A DNA stretch of 64,000 bases, from the NCBI GenBank assembly GCA_029255685.2, contig CM055313.2:68798641-68862640 (forward strand). Direction: 5' to 3'. Positions 22,841 through 35,214 of the stretch are shown piece after piece. Numbering within the stretch: the stretch's first letter is position 1; every line of letters begins with the position of its first letter. The position numbers and the translations under genes are program-made. Source of the stretch: Silene conica. Its lineage: Eukaryota > Streptophyta > Magnoliopsida > Caryophyllales > Caryophyllaceae. Below the pieces are notes generated by a model. That model was not told the DNA's origin. It saw only the letters and a program-made list of their open reading frames with translations, and searched no databases.

Positions 22841-23673
22841 TCATTTTAGGGTTTTAGAGAGAGGTGAGAAGGAGAGCGTTTCAGCGTTATTACGGTTACA
22901 TAATTCAAACTGCTGCACCGTCGCCCCTGCCTATCATCACTTCCCCCACCGGTGACCTCACGTCGCCGGTGAGCACTTTCTTTGTCGCCGGTGAGCACCG
23001 TCTTTAGGGTTAGTGAGAGGCGAGAGAAGAGAGCGAGTGCGACAGGTGTTCTGCCGTCTTTGTGTCTACGCATCACGTCCACCTCCGGTGACCTCACGTC
23101 ACCGGTGTCACCCCATCAACTCGTCGGCAACCTCACGTCGCCGGCGTGCATATTTGTGGGTCGTGGTGTTTCCCGGTGTGAGAGTGAGTGTCTCCGAGGT
23201 GTTTTCTTCTGCGTTGCCGTCGTCATTACTTCTTGCCCTACGTCGGTACCTGGGTTTCCGGTGTTCCCCATCATCATACCGGTATCCCCGTCGGCAGAGG
23301 GTCCAGAATCACCGGCCATCAGGTGAGTCGGGTTTTTGGTTGTGGTGTTTTTCGGTTGTGGAGGTACAATTCAGGTCGTCTTGTCGGCGGCTATCGGTTC
23401 AGGTCGTGTTGTCAAAGTTTGTTCTTCTCGTGGTTCCTGGATTAGTCGGTGGGTTGCCGGTCAAGTGGGTGCAGGTGGTGTTCCGGTGTGTGTGTTTAGT
23501 TGCGGGTTTTCGGTGCTTTTCTTCTTCTCGTGGTTCTCGGGTTCTCTGCCGCTGCCAGGTGCTGTTTGTGGTAGGGGTGGTGCTGGTGGGTTGCGGTTGA
23601 GTTTGTTGCTGGCAGTGCTTTTGGTTTTCCGGTGCGGAGTGTTTGTTTTGTGAAGGTGCGGTTTGTGGAGGTC
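22841..23673 (+). other. 5' UTR of the non-LTR element
   Basis: GC-rich, with repeated CCGGTGACCTCACGTC-type units near 22950, 23084 and 23130. Several overlapping frames exist, the longest spanning 23013-23600, but they are Val/Ser/Arg/Cys-rich with no recognisable domain. I do not call an ORF1. Confidence 0.5.
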
Positions 23674-26600
23674 ATGACCGACGTTGTTCGGTACCATTGT
23701 CCTTTTGTGGGACTTTCGGGTTGTCAGGATGGGCGTGGCAATGGTCTAAAAAAAGCTCCCATGATTACACATTTACGTGATCGGCACTGTACCGGTGATG
23801 CCCAGGTTACTACTCGACAATCTCTTACCTCTCTTTCTATTTTTGTCGAGGCTGAGACTACCTTTAGTCGTATGGGCATTTGGTTATGTGGGGTTTGTTT
23901 TCGAACGCATGCTCATAGTAAGCGTTGTCTGCATGGTGATGGGTCCTGTATTGAGGCACCAGATTCGGGTGATGGGGTTGTCTCTTTCGTTCTCTACGAT
24001 TTTCCTAGGCCATCTGATCCCGACCCACCTTTGTTGACTGATGGTGTTGATCATGAGGGTGGGGGTGGGTTCTCTATTACTTCTCTTGATCGGTTGTTGT
24101 CTAAAGGTTTGAGAACCGTGAAATCTATTCCACCTCGGTGCCGTCTGGGTTTCTCTCGGGTTCTTAAAGGGGACCTTGATGCAGTGATTCATTCTCCTTC
24201 TGACCTTTCCTATTGGGTTGCCTTGCTTGTTTTACCCATTTGTGTTCTCAAGACTTTCTCTCCGCGGAGTAGTCGTGAGAGTCGTGCGGCTGTTCGGCGT
24301 CAGCGGCAGGAGGAGAGCATCTCCAGTGCCATTTGTTCTTGGGGCGTGCCTGGGGGTATGTTGCAGGTTCTTCGGGATACCTTAGCTGAATCTTCACCTT
24401 CATTTCGTTTTGATGAGGAGCTTGATCTGGGTGAGGTTAATGTTAAACAGTGTAGGCGAAAGATTTGTGATGGTCATTACACCGCCGCGGTTCGTGTGCT
24501 ATCTTCTTCGGGTGTTGCCCCTTATAATACGGCTACTCTTGCGGCTTTGGCAGATAAGCATCCCATCGTCCCTTCGCCTGTTTTGCCTTCTTCGTCTGCG
24601 GGACAACCTCCTCTTGTTGCCTCTGTCCCGGCTATCCTAGGTATGATTCGAGGTTTTTCGCGTGGTACTTCTTGTGGGAGAGATGGTTTACGTGCGCAGC
24701 ATCTTCTGGATTGTTTGAGTGGGGTTGCGGCTGCTGTGTCTGATGAGTTGCTGGCTTCTATCACTGGGGTGGTTAACCTCTTTCTTGATGGGCGGTGTCC
24801 ACCGGTACTTAATGAGTATATCGCTAGTGCGCCGCTGACCCCGCTTGTTAAGCCGGGTGGGGGTATCTGCCCTATTGCCGTGGGTACGATTTGGAGGCGC
24901 CTTGTATCCAAGGTTGGTGCTTCTTTGATTGGTCCATCTTTGAGTGGTTACTTTGCTGGGCTCCAGTTTGGGGTTGGTGTTCCTGGTGGGGGCGAGGCTA
25001 TCCTACATGCCTTGAACCGGTTGGTTGAGAGCCGGGGTGCCGAGGTGGGTCTTTCTATGCTGTTGGTTGATTTCGAGAATGCATTCAACATGGTTGATAG
25101 AGAGGTCATGCTGCGGGAGGTGCGTCGTCAGTGCCCTGCTCTTTCCTATTGGGTGGAGTTTTGCTATTCCCGCCCCGCTCGTTTATATTATGGTGAGCAT
25201 AGCTTGTGGTCTTGTCAGGGTGTACAGCAGGGTGATCCTTTGGGCCCCTTGCTCTTTTCGCTGGTTTTACATCCCTTGGTTTGTAAGATCCGTGACTCTT
25301 TTGACTTGAGTTTACAGGCGTGGTACTTGGATGATGGCACTATTGTGGGGGATTCTCTGGTTGTGGGGAAGGTATTGGAGATGATTAGGGAAGATGGGCC
25401 GCGTTCGGGTCTACATCTCAATATTGGCAAGACCGAGGTTTTTTGGCCTTCTGTTGACCCCAGGAGCCGGGATGTGGGTGTTTTTCCCTCTGGTATTGCT
25501 CGCCCGCAGCGGGGTGTCACTGTCCTTGGGGGCCCTGTGAGTGTGTGCCCAGATTTTTGTAGTGAGGTCGTGGTGGGGAGGGTTGCTCGGACTATTGAGC
25601 TCATGGACTCCGTCTCTCTTATTGATGATCCGCAGTGTGAGCTTCTGTTGCTCCGGGCCTGTACTGGTATTTCGAAGCTCTACTTCGCTCTGCGTACTTG
25701 TTCGCCTGATGCTTTTGGGTCCGCAGCGTCTATATTTGATACGGCTTTATGTTCTCATCTCGAGCGTATCGTCACTGCTTCTGGACCGGGTTTTGGTGAC
25801 TGGCAATGGCGGCTTGCCACTCTTCCCTTTTCCTTTGGTGGGCTGGGTGTGTACGCTGCGGGAGACGTTCTTCACTATGCTTTTCTGGCATCTCGGTTGC
25901 AGTCTGTGGATTTGCAGGACCGGCTTCTTCGGGCTTCAGGTGTCCTTGACCCATGATCGTCGTTTCAGTCTGCTCTGGGTGCTTTTGCTGCGGTCACGGG
26001 TTCTGACCTTCTGCGCAATCCTTGTGAAGTCGCTGCCACCAAACTTATGAAGACATTGGCAGATGTTTATTTCACGAAGGTTGTTGCTTCGGCTGAATCC
26101 ATTTACTCTTTGACTTCGCGGCAGGTTGCGCTTTGGAAGTCTCAGCTTGGAGCTGGCTCGTCTGACTGGCTGCGTGTGGTCCCTATTTCCGGTTTGGGGC
26201 AGACTATGAACAGTCGGACTTATCGGTGCGTCCTTAGTTATCGGCTGGGTGTTCCGTTGTTCTCGGTGACCGGGCCCTGTTCTGCTTGTTCCCGGGTTTC
26301 TGATGGCGATATCTTCGGGGATCATGCCGTCTCTTGTGTTAGTGCTGTTGGGGTCAAACATCGGCATAACCTTGTTCGTGATACTCTCCTGGATATCTGC
26401 TATCGTTCGGGGATCTCTGCTGGTCGTGAGGTGGATATTGGATTGCTTGATGGCTCGGGTGGGCGTTTGCGACCTGCTGATTTACTGCTCTATTCTTGGG
26501 ACAGGGGGCGTGATGTTTGCGTGGATTTGGTAGGGTCCTCTCCTTTGACGCAGTCGGGCATGGCTGATTTTGTGCCGGGAGGGGTGGTGGTAGATGCTGC

Positions 26601-26850
26601 TCGGAGGAAGTGCGCCAAGTACAGGGACTTGTGCGCGGGGCATGGGTATGGCTTCTTGCCTTTCTCCTTCTCTTCTTTGGGGGAATTAGGGGAAGATGTT
26701 GTCTCCTTGCTCAAGCGGATTCAGAAGTTTTCTGTGTCCCAGGATGCTGGATCGCGGAGCGCTGCTTTTATTTTTACTCGCCTTAGTTTTGCTATTGCTA
26801 AGGGAGTGGGCGCCCAGTTAGTTTTGCGGGTGCCCACAAATTTCATGTAA
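23674..26850 (+). pseudogene. zinc-finger / reverse transcriptase / restriction-like endonuclease polyprotein, one in-frame stop
   Basis: Start chosen at ATG 23674 (MTDVVRYHCPF); the frame also runs upstream but without ATG. Residues counted from there: a C2H2-like finger (about 8-40; C-x7-C-x17-H-x4-H) and a second Cys/His cluster (about 75-100); reverse transcriptase about 300-620 with LLVDFENAFNMVDR, CQGVQQGDPLGPLLFSL and the catalytic YLDDG near 551; a CCHC motif CSAC...GDHAVSC near 870; then a C-terminal domain with RPADLLLYSW and DVCVDLVG, followed by KYRDL and FLPFSFSSLGELG. That order (finger, RT, CCHC, RPAD...D) is the layout of R2/R4-type elements with a PD-(D/E)XK nuclease. One TGA at 25954-25956 breaks an otherwise open frame of 1059 codons including the stop. 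The enzyme would nick target DNA and prime cDNA synthesis there. The endonuclease call is by motif only. Confidence 0.72.
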
Positions 26851-26885
26851 TATTTCCATTAATTATTTTTTAATAAAAGTTCCCG

Positions 26886-26973
26886 ATAATAATAATAATA
26901 ATAATAATAATAGTAATAACAATAATAGTAATAAAATTAACAACAAAACAAAAAAAAAAAAAAAAAAAAAAAA

Positions 26974-27009
<36 letters not shown>
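26886..27009. repeat. ATA/TAA repeats and poly-A at the 3' end of the non-LTR element
   Basis: ATA repeats (26886-26910), interrupted AAT/AAC repeats, a run of more than 20 A (26946-26973), then (TAA)n that rejoins R's microsatellite. The tail of the element and the target repeat cannot be separated. Confidence 0.8.
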
Positions 27010-27010
<1 letters not shown>

Positions 27011-27255
27011 CATAAACAATCAAAACAGCCCCCTACCCTTTGGTCCAGGGATCAAACCCCACGACCAACATCACATTCAGAGCAACCCCAAAACGCAACT
27101 CTGCCCTCTTACTTCGCAGCACCACCACGACCAACCAAACCACCCACGACCAGTACCAACTGTCCTAAACTCAACTACGCACTACCGACTACCAACTCTA
27201 TGCCTTGGACAGGGACCACCACTGAAACCACCACGAGACCTCAAAACAGCCTGCA
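27010..27255 (-). repeat. R 5' LTR, segment 3
   Basis: Matches the left LTR from 3631 to about 3885 with a small internal deletion and a few substitutions. It ends at T1's target site CATAC (27256-27260). Confidence 0.85.
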
Positions 27256-27260
27256 CATAC

Positions 27261-27806
27261 TGTTTAGCCCAAAATTTACATCTCACTATTGGGCCCAGTG
27301 ATAAATAATTACGCAGCCCAACGCCAGAGGCAGATCAGACGCAGACTAGACGCAGACTAGATGCAGATCAGGCATAGCCCAGAGCAGAAAAAGAGCTGTT
27401 GAAAGGAAAGGAATGGGTCAAAACCCTAAGAGAATATTCCCCTACATTCTCTCCCACATTTCAGCACCAGAAACTGAGTCCGTTAAGCATAATTCGCAGC
27501 TATAAAAAGAGAGACTAGGTCATAACTTAATCATCTAGTTCATACGTTGTAAACCCTACTTCTCTAGCAAAATACTTGTAATCCGTCCCTACAGTGAAAA
27601 ACCTTCGATCATAGTGAAAATATTGGTGGGATTCCGTTCCCCCCGCGGTTGTTTCCCTAAACGGGTTTTTCCGCGTCACCAAAAACTTTGCGTGTTACTC
27701 TTTGTTCATTTTTGCTTTGCATTTATCTTTTACACAAACCTTCATATTGGTTGGCACTTTGACTCATAACACAATCAATTGACTCGGTAGAAATTTTACC
27801 AAAACA
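27261..27806 (+). repeat. T1 5' LTR
   Basis: 546 bp with a TATA box TATAAAAAG at 27501-27509. It contains short internal repeats GCAGACTAGAC / GCAGACTAGAT (about 27340-27365). Confidence 0.92.
27501..27509 (+). promoter_or_regulatory. TATA box of T1 LTR
   Basis: TATAAAAAG, a canonical TATA box inside the LTR, repeated at 37250-37258 in the 3' LTR. Confidence 0.65.
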
Positions 27807-27809
27807 ATT

Positions 27810-27827
27810 TGGCGCCCACCGTGGGGC
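27810..27827 (+). promoter_or_regulatory. T1 primer-binding site
   Basis: TGGCGCCCACCGTGGGGC, three bases after the LTR. This site is typical of Tat/Ogre-type plant elements and differs from the tRNA-Asp site of E1 and E2. Confidence 0.8.
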
Positions 27828-27874
27828 ATAGTGCGCATTCCAATATTTAAAATTGTTACTTCATCGCAACAAGC

Positions 27875-30800
27875 ATGTCTGGGACCAAAGCCAACCCTTC
27901 CAGCTCTCAGAGCATGCCAGCCCAGTCCAGTGGGATCAACCCTACTGTATCCGCTGGACTCGCAGGACCATCTCTGGTCGTGAGTCAGACCACAGCCTCC
28001 AAAGTTGTGGTTCCATCCAGCAGACCTCCTCAGGTTCCCAGATCACCCCCTGTGTCCGCTCCCTCAAGGCAGAGCAGAGAAAGCAGTCCCAGCAGGAGCG
28101 GAGAAGCCCAGATGCCCGGAGCAGGCCAGCAACCGCAGGTTCCCCGTACCGATCCGATGCAGATGGTGGTCCAGGGAATGAGTGCCCTGCAGGAAGCCAT
28201 AGAGGGCCTGAAGAAGGACAATCTGGACCTGAGAGAGCAGATCGCCGCAGTCGCACGTCCAGAGCAGCCGTTCAGAATGTTGCAGCCAGGACCTGGGCAG
28301 ACCTTCAACCCCTTCGGGAGAGCAGGGTTGAACCGGCCAATTCCCCAGGAGATCGTCACCAGGCTGGATCTAGGTGTCACCACCCCGAGCAGTGGCCCAG
28401 AGATACTGGATCTGGACTCATCTGCGTTTGGAGCACCGCAGTCCAGACCAGTTCAGCCTGCAGGTAATCCTACACCTTGTTTTCCTCCTGGGACTGATCC
28501 TTTGAGTTTTTCAGGTACCCCTCCACAACCCACCATCGGACGAACGCCAGAGATCTCCGTAGGAGCAGCGCCTGTGAACCAGTCCAGCACCGGAGGATGG
28601 CAGGGAGGAGCACCAGCACAGTCAGCAGTTGGTTGGCATCCAGGACCAGGCTTCAGTCCATCCGTGGCAGCCAATCAATCAGCCGCAGGACCTTGGGGAG
28701 GAGCCCCTCCAGGCTTCCTCCCTCCGCCAATCAATCCGACCCCAGGGCCCTGGGGAGGAGCCCCTCCAGGCTTCTTCCCTCCGCCAGTCAATCCATTCCC
28801 TGGAGCAGGCAGTCTCTCAGACCAGCGCTACCAGGAGTTGAAAGACATGATCACCAAGATACCTGGTATGCCGAGGCCAATGGAGAAGGCTTCCCAGGAT
28901 AGCTATGCAGATTCACCATTCATCGACAACATTGCCCTGATCAATGTACCCAAGGGGTTTGTGCCACCAACCATGACACTATATGATGGTACGGCCGACC
29001 CCCTGGACCACATAAATCAGTATAAGCAGAAAATGATGGTGGTAACCGCAACCGGAGCACTTAAGGAGGCTTGCATGTGCAAAGGATTTGGGTCAACCCT
29101 ATCCGGAGCAGCCCTGCACTGGTTTGTAGGATTGCCCAATCGCAGCATCTCCTCCTTTGCAGATCTGGTTAATGCCTTTAATCAGCAGTTTGCTAGCAGC
29201 ATGAAACCAGAGAAGCAGACCAGCGATCTATACAGAATTGTTCAAGGATTCGAGGAGACCACTCGAGATTACCTCACCAGGTTCAACAAGGAAAAGGTTG
29301 CCATCCCGCATTGTGATGTACCCACTGCCATTGAAGCCTTCCGCAGGGGGTTACATCACGATTCAGACCTGTACAAGCAATTGACAATGCACCCATGCAC
29401 TGCCTTTGCTGATGTACAGGCCCAGGCAGTTGCAGCCATGAGGCTGGAAGAGGACGCTGCCTCCAGAAGAAGTACCTATGACACAGAACCTGTGTCTAGG
29501 AAAGCACCAGTAGAAAAAAGGATCGAAAGGTCAAAGCCCTACAGCAAGCCAGTGAGCAAAGTATCCGAGAGCACCGGTGGGAAAAATGATGCAGATCCGC
29601 CTCCGAAGGTCAGTGAGTATGGTTTTACCACCAGAATGGCTGGCTTGCTAAAGGCCTTGAAAGAGCTCAAAGGAGTCAGATGGCCAAAGAAGAGAGAGGA
29701 GCGGCTCAACGACCGCCGTGATGCTAGTAAAAAATGTGAATTCCATGATGACATAGGTCATACCACGGACGAATGTTACACCCTCAGAAAGGAGGTCCGA
29801 TTCCAGTATGACCGAGGCAACTTGGACCATCTGCTCCCAGAGAAGTCCACCAGAGTCAACGCGGCCAGCCAGGTGCAGCCTTCACCAGTTCCTCCCTGCA
29901 ATAGAATTGTCAATGTCATTACTGGAGGATCAGAGCTGTGTGGGCTCACCTACTCAGCAGCCAAGAGACGTGTAACTGCAGCAAAGGGAGACAAGCCAGA
30001 ATCATCATGCAGAATAGCAAGGCAGGACCTCCCAGCAGTAACCTTTGACGAAACAGACGCAGAAGCTGTACCAGAACAGCATCATGATGCCCTGATTATC
30101 ACATTGAACATTGGAAATTGTGAGGTCAGGAAGGTCATGATAGATACAGGCAGCTCCGTCAACCTGCTAATGTTGGAAGCACTAAAGAGCATGGGATTTG
30201 ACGAGAAAGACCTGACAAAGAAAGCTATTCCCCTGGTCGGATTCAGCGGGGAAACGGCGCATACCCTGGGGGAGATCACCATCCCCACCTACGCCGGAGG
30301 GCTGAACAAACAGGTAAGGTACTTAGTTATTGATGGTCCATCTACTTACAATGTTATTCTTGGCAGGCCCTAGATCCACGAAATGCGAGCAATCCCGTCA
30401 ACGTATCACCAGTGCCTGAAGTTCCCTACCCCGTGGGGAGTTCAGGAGATACGGGGAGACCAGGAGGAGGCCAGGGATTGTTACAAAGTAGCCCTCAAAA
30501 GGACCACCAAACCACCAGCTGCCAGAGCATAGCAACTACAGCAACTGCACGTCCAGGAGGAATACATCGAGCCCCAGCAGGCGGAAATCGATGAGGTCCA
30601 CCTGGACGAGCAGCACCTAGAAAGAACCGTGTTCGTGGGCTCAGAGTGCTCTGGAGATCTGCGCCGACAGCTCCTCCAGTTGCTCCGAAAGAACGTGGAC
30701 TGCTTTGCCTGGTCCCACAAGGACATGATTGGCATAGACCCAGAAATCATAACGCACAAGCTCAGCATAGATCCAGGATTCAGACCAGTGCAGCAGAGGC

Positions 30801-33800
30801 GCAGGAAGTTCGCAGCAGAAAGACATCAGATCATAAACCAGGAGGTGGATAACCTTCTGGAGGCAGGAAAGATCAGGGAAGTTAGGTATCCGGAGTGGCT
30901 ATCTAATGTAGTGGTGGTACCAAAAAAGAATGGCAAGTGGAGGGTCTGCGTGGATTTCACAGACCTGAATAAGGCCTGTCCCAAGGACCCATTCCCCTTG
31001 CCACACATAGATGCCATGGTAGACGCCACTGCAGGCCACGAAATGTTGACTTTCCTGGATGCCTGGAGCGGGTATAACCAGATCAAAATGGACCCGGCAG
31101 ACCAGGAGAAGACAGCATTCAGGTCCGAAAGAGGCATCTACTGCTACAACGTAATGCCCTTCGGCCTGAAGAACGCAGGTTCTACCTACCAGCGGCTCGT
31201 CAATATGATGTTCAAAGACCAGATAGGGCGTAATATGGAAGTCTACATAGATGATATGGTGGTCAAATCCAAGCAGTCAACAGACCACACCCAACACCTG
31301 GAGGAAACATTCAACACCCTCCGGAAGTACAAAATGAAGTTAAATCCAGCTAAGTGTACCTTCGGAGTTTCTAGTGGGAAATTCCTGGGGTATATGGTAA
31401 CACAGAGGGGGATAGAAGCCAGCACAGAACAGATCAAAGCAGTTCTGCAGCTGGAATCACCCCAGAAGCCAAAAGATGTACAGCGTCTGACGGGAAGAGT
31501 AGCAGCCCTGAGCAGGTTTATCTCCAGATCCTCAGATCGGTGCAGATTATTCTATGATATTCTCAGAAAAAGCCAGAAGTTTGATTGGACGCCAGAGCAC
31601 GAAAAAGCATTCCAGGAACTAAAGCAGTACCTGAGCAGCCCACCCCTGCTATCCAAGCCAGAGCAGGGGGAGGTCCTGCTCCTGTACCTCTCAGTAACCG
31701 AAGCAGCAGTAAGCGCAGTTCTGGTCCGACAGCACGAAGGAGCTCAGCACCCGGTGTACTACGTCAGCAAGTCATTACTACCAGCAGAAGCAAGGTATAC
31801 CTCACTGGAGAAACTAGTATTAGCATTGGTCACAGCATCTTACAAGCTGCGCCCATACTTCGAATCTCATACCATCTCAGTGGTTACCAATCACCCACTC
31901 AAGACGATTATGAGAAAGCCAGAATTATCAGGACGAATGGCTAAGTGGTCGGTGCACCTCAGTGGGTATGATCTCCAGTTTGAACCACGCACAGCCATAA
32001 AGTCACAAGCCCTCGCAGACTTCGTCTCCGATTTCAGCCCAGCACTCCAGAGCCAAGCAGAGCAGGAAATCCTGCACCTACACCAGGGTGCCAAACCAGG
32101 CACCTGGGAGTTACGAGTAGATGGAGCTTCAAACGCCAGAGGGTCTGGAGTTGGGTTGATCCTCCGATCACCAGAAGGGGATCTAATTGCCCAAGCAGTC
32201 CGATGTGAGTTCAAGACCACAAATAATGTGGCTGAGTATGAAGCCCTAGTCCTGGGATTGCAACTAGCCTTGGACTTGGGAATCAACCATGTTAATGTAT
32301 ATAGTGATTCACAACTAATTGTGAATCATATCAATGGGACATACGAAGCAAGAGACCCCATAATGGCGGCCTACTTGTGCGTGGCAAAAGAGCTAATCGG
32401 CAGGTTCGTGGAATTCTGCATCCAGCAAGTACCCAGAGAGCAGAACGCAGAGGCAGATGCACTGGCAACTCTAGGCTCAACCTTCAAACCAGCCGATGTA
32501 GCCAGTATTCCAATCACCCATGTCCTCAAACCAGCCATTCCTGGACCAGATTCGGGCCAGGAGGAGCTGCCTATCTGCAGTAGCAACCTAGACCAGGAGT
32601 CAGAACAAGACTGGCGAAAGCCATACCTGGACTGGTTGCAGCATGATATCCAACCCAGCAGTAAGAAAGAGGCACGCAGTTTCAGGATGAAGGCTTCCAG
32701 GTTCATACTGATTGATGGAATCCTATTCCGGAAGTCGTTAGCAGGGCCATATCTGCGATGCCTGGACCAGACCGAGGCACAGACAGTCTTGCATGACCTC
32801 CACGGTGGCGACTGTGGAAATCATGCAAGGGGAAGAAGCCTGTCCAACAGAGCTCTCAGAATGGGGTACTTCTGGCCCACAATGCGCAAAGATGCAAAGG
32901 AATACGCAAGGAAGTGTGACGCCTGTCAAAGGCATGCACCTGTCAATCACCAACCAGCAGAACCCCTGCACCCGGTCATATCCCCATGGCCCTTTATGAA
33001 GTGGGGAATGGATATTGTGGGACCTCTCCCCAGAGCACCAGGAAACAAGTTGTACATGCTGGCAATGACTGACTACTTCTCTAAATGGATCGAAGCAGAG
33101 TCATTCACCCAGACCACCGAGGCACAGGTCATTTCTTTTATCAAGCGTAATATATTCACCAGATTTGGCATACCTTCAGAAATAATATGTGACAATGGTT
33201 CCCAATTCATTGGGAAGAAAACCGAGGCATTCTGTGCTGGGTGGAATGTATCACTCCAAAAGTCTACCCCCAGAAATCCCCAGTCCAACGGACAAGCTGA
33301 GTCCAGTAATAAGATCATTATCGAAAATAAGAAAAAGAAACTACAAGAGATGGGAGGAAAATGGGCAGAGGAGCTTCCTCTGGTCCTGTGGGCTGACAGA
33401 ACTACTCCGAAAGTAGCAACAGGTCAGACCCCCTTCAGCCTTGTATTCGGAGCAGAAGCAGTAATTCCTTCTGAAATCAAAGTCCCAACCCACAGATACG
33501 GGAGTATAACTGAGGACCAGAACCAAGTAGAAATGAAAAGCAGCCTGGACACTGTTGATGAACTCAGGACCAGTGCCTATGTCAGGATGGCTTCATACAA
33601 ACAGATGGTGGCTCGGAGCTACAACAAGAATGTCAGAATCAGAACCCTGCAAGTAGGAGATCTGGTCCTGAGAAAGGTGTTCCAGAACACCAAAAACAGA
33701 CAAGCCGGAAAGTTCGCTTATAACTGGGAGGGCCCATACCAGGTTGAAAGCATAGTTGGTAATGGGGCCTACAGGCTAATGACAATGGAAGGGGAAATGA

Positions 33801-33847
33801 TACCCAGATCATGGAATATACTTCACTTAAAAAAGTATATCATCTAA
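27875..33847 (+). pseudogene. T1 gag-pol polyprotein, single frame with two TAG stops
   Basis: ATG 27875 opens a frame of 1991 codons broken only by TAG at 30371-30373 (where a Trp is usual after ILGRP) and TAG at 30530-30532. Gag: long Pro/Gln/Gly-rich N-terminus, then the gag core near residues 375-490 (DPLDHINQYKQKM, ALHWFVGLP). Protease near residue 755 (MIDTGSSVNLL). RT near 1010-1130 (WRVCVDFTDLNKACPKDPFP, VYIDDMVV), followed by RNase H. A second, archaeal-type RNase H lies near 1410-1535 with acidic residues in ELRVDGAS, NNVAEYEALV, VYSDSQLI and AEADAL. Integrase has a His2Cys2 finger (near 1640-1690) and a D-D-E triad in WGMDIVGP, IICDNGSQF and NGQAESSN. All catalytic motifs look intact. 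Confidence 0.9.
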
Positions 33848-34510
33848 AGGTGCCTCCACCAGACCAGAGCAGCTCCCTTAGACTCAGGTTCTACTCTGTA
33901 TAAAGTTTACTCTGGTTCAGCTTAAAATTTTGTTTTACCTTTATATTTTTTATATAAACCTAAGTTTAGAGTGATATCTTGCCTTTATATTTTTTACGTC
34001 TTGTAATTTCAAACCTTAGTACGTTTTCAACTTTTAAGTCTTTTAAAAGAAAAAATTTTCATCATTTATTTTCTGGACCAGAATTTACCTATCCTAGTGG
34101 ACTGACCTAAAGAGGAAATCTGCACTGATCGCAGGAGAACCTAAGTTAAGCCTGGCACCCCAGTATAGGGATGGGTATACAAAACACCAGGCCAGCACAC
34201 CAAAGCAGCGATGGCCAAAATACAAACGAAACATGCATGTACAAAAGAAAAACGCCAGAACAACGGCAGAAAAACCAACAGATTAGACAAAGCCCCATAC
34301 AACGGGGACATACGATTAAAAGCTGCTCACGACATCTCAAAACGAAAATATTTCCACTGATCCATCAGAACCAGTGGCAGGATTGTTTTCACTGGTCCAC
34401 CCGGACCAGCAGCAAAAAGTTACAAAGTTAAGCCCACACAGGGGCATCCAAAGTTCAAAAGAAAATATTAACGCCCATATCAGGGCCCAACAGACAAATT
34501 CTTTAAAAAC
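33848..34510. other. T1 spacer between pol and the antisense gene
   Basis: About 660 bp without a gene: first AT-rich and T-rich (33900-34075), then mixed sequence that would be the 3' UTR of the antisense gene. Short frames here show no features. Confidence 0.5.
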
Positions 34511-35175
34511 CTACTCATCAGGAGTAGGAGCAGCAGCATCAGCATTGGTAGGGTCAGAGGTCACTTCCTCTCCGGCATCCTGGAACCCTACCTCACCTTC
34601 TTCCTCATCATCATCGGAAATCAGGTCCATGTTTAAACCATCAGGAAAGTCAGAAGCAAAGGCCTTCTCCAAAGCTGCCAAGTCCCAAGTAGAATGGCTA
34701 CCCTCCTGGAACTCCCGAACACACTTCACCCGGGTCTCAGCAGCGGTGTAGGCAACAGCCTCAATTAATGCTCTCTGCAAGCCAGTCTTTTTATGCTCCA
34801 GGGCCTCCACCTTCAGGACCAGATCAGCCTCCGAGGCTAAAGCCCGCTCCAGTTTAGACTGAGCTGCAGCTAACTGGTCCTGGGACGATCCCTCCAGGGT
34901 CCTAAGCTCCTCCTCCTGAGCCTTGAGCTTCTCTTCCTGGGCCTTAAGTTTCTCCTGGCCAGCAATCACCTCCCGACGAAAACGATCAACCGCCTGCCGC
35001 AGATTCGCCCTCAAGACCTCCTCAGAGCTGAGCTTCGCCTTCATCTCCTCCATCCTCTCCAGAGCAGCGTCATGAGCCACCTTCATGCGCTGGAGATCCG
35101 TCAGCAACTCCTCGCTCTGCTGCTTAGTGCACAATGCCAGTTCCAGAGCCTAAAAGCACGCCAAGCCAAGTCAAG

Positions 35176-35214
<39 letters not shown>

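Larger units (their letters stand above)
22841..26885 (+). mobile_element. non-LTR retrotransposon with probable restriction-like endonuclease, inserted in (TAA)n
   Basis: The sequence between the two halves of R's (TAA)n tract is GC-richer than its surroundings and carries one long reverse-transcriptase gene, no LTRs, and a 3' tail of ATA repeats and poly-A. The intact left LTR of R has an unbroken (TAA)n at the same place (3596-3630), so the microsatellite was there before the insertion. A target-site duplication cannot be defined inside the repeat. The element seems nearly full length (about 4.0 kb), with a 5' UTR, one ORF and a 3' UTR of only about 35 bp containing AATAAAAG. Confidence 0.85.

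Noticed and set aside
23013..23600. 195-codon frame as ORF1 of the non-LTR element
   Set aside because: Ser/Val/Cys-rich without a recognisable fold, several frames are open there because of GC content, and it has no CCHC or RRM motif.
27853..28467. 204-codon frame overlapping the T1 gag start
   Set aside because: It is a shadow frame of the Pro/Gln/Gly-rich gag N-terminus.
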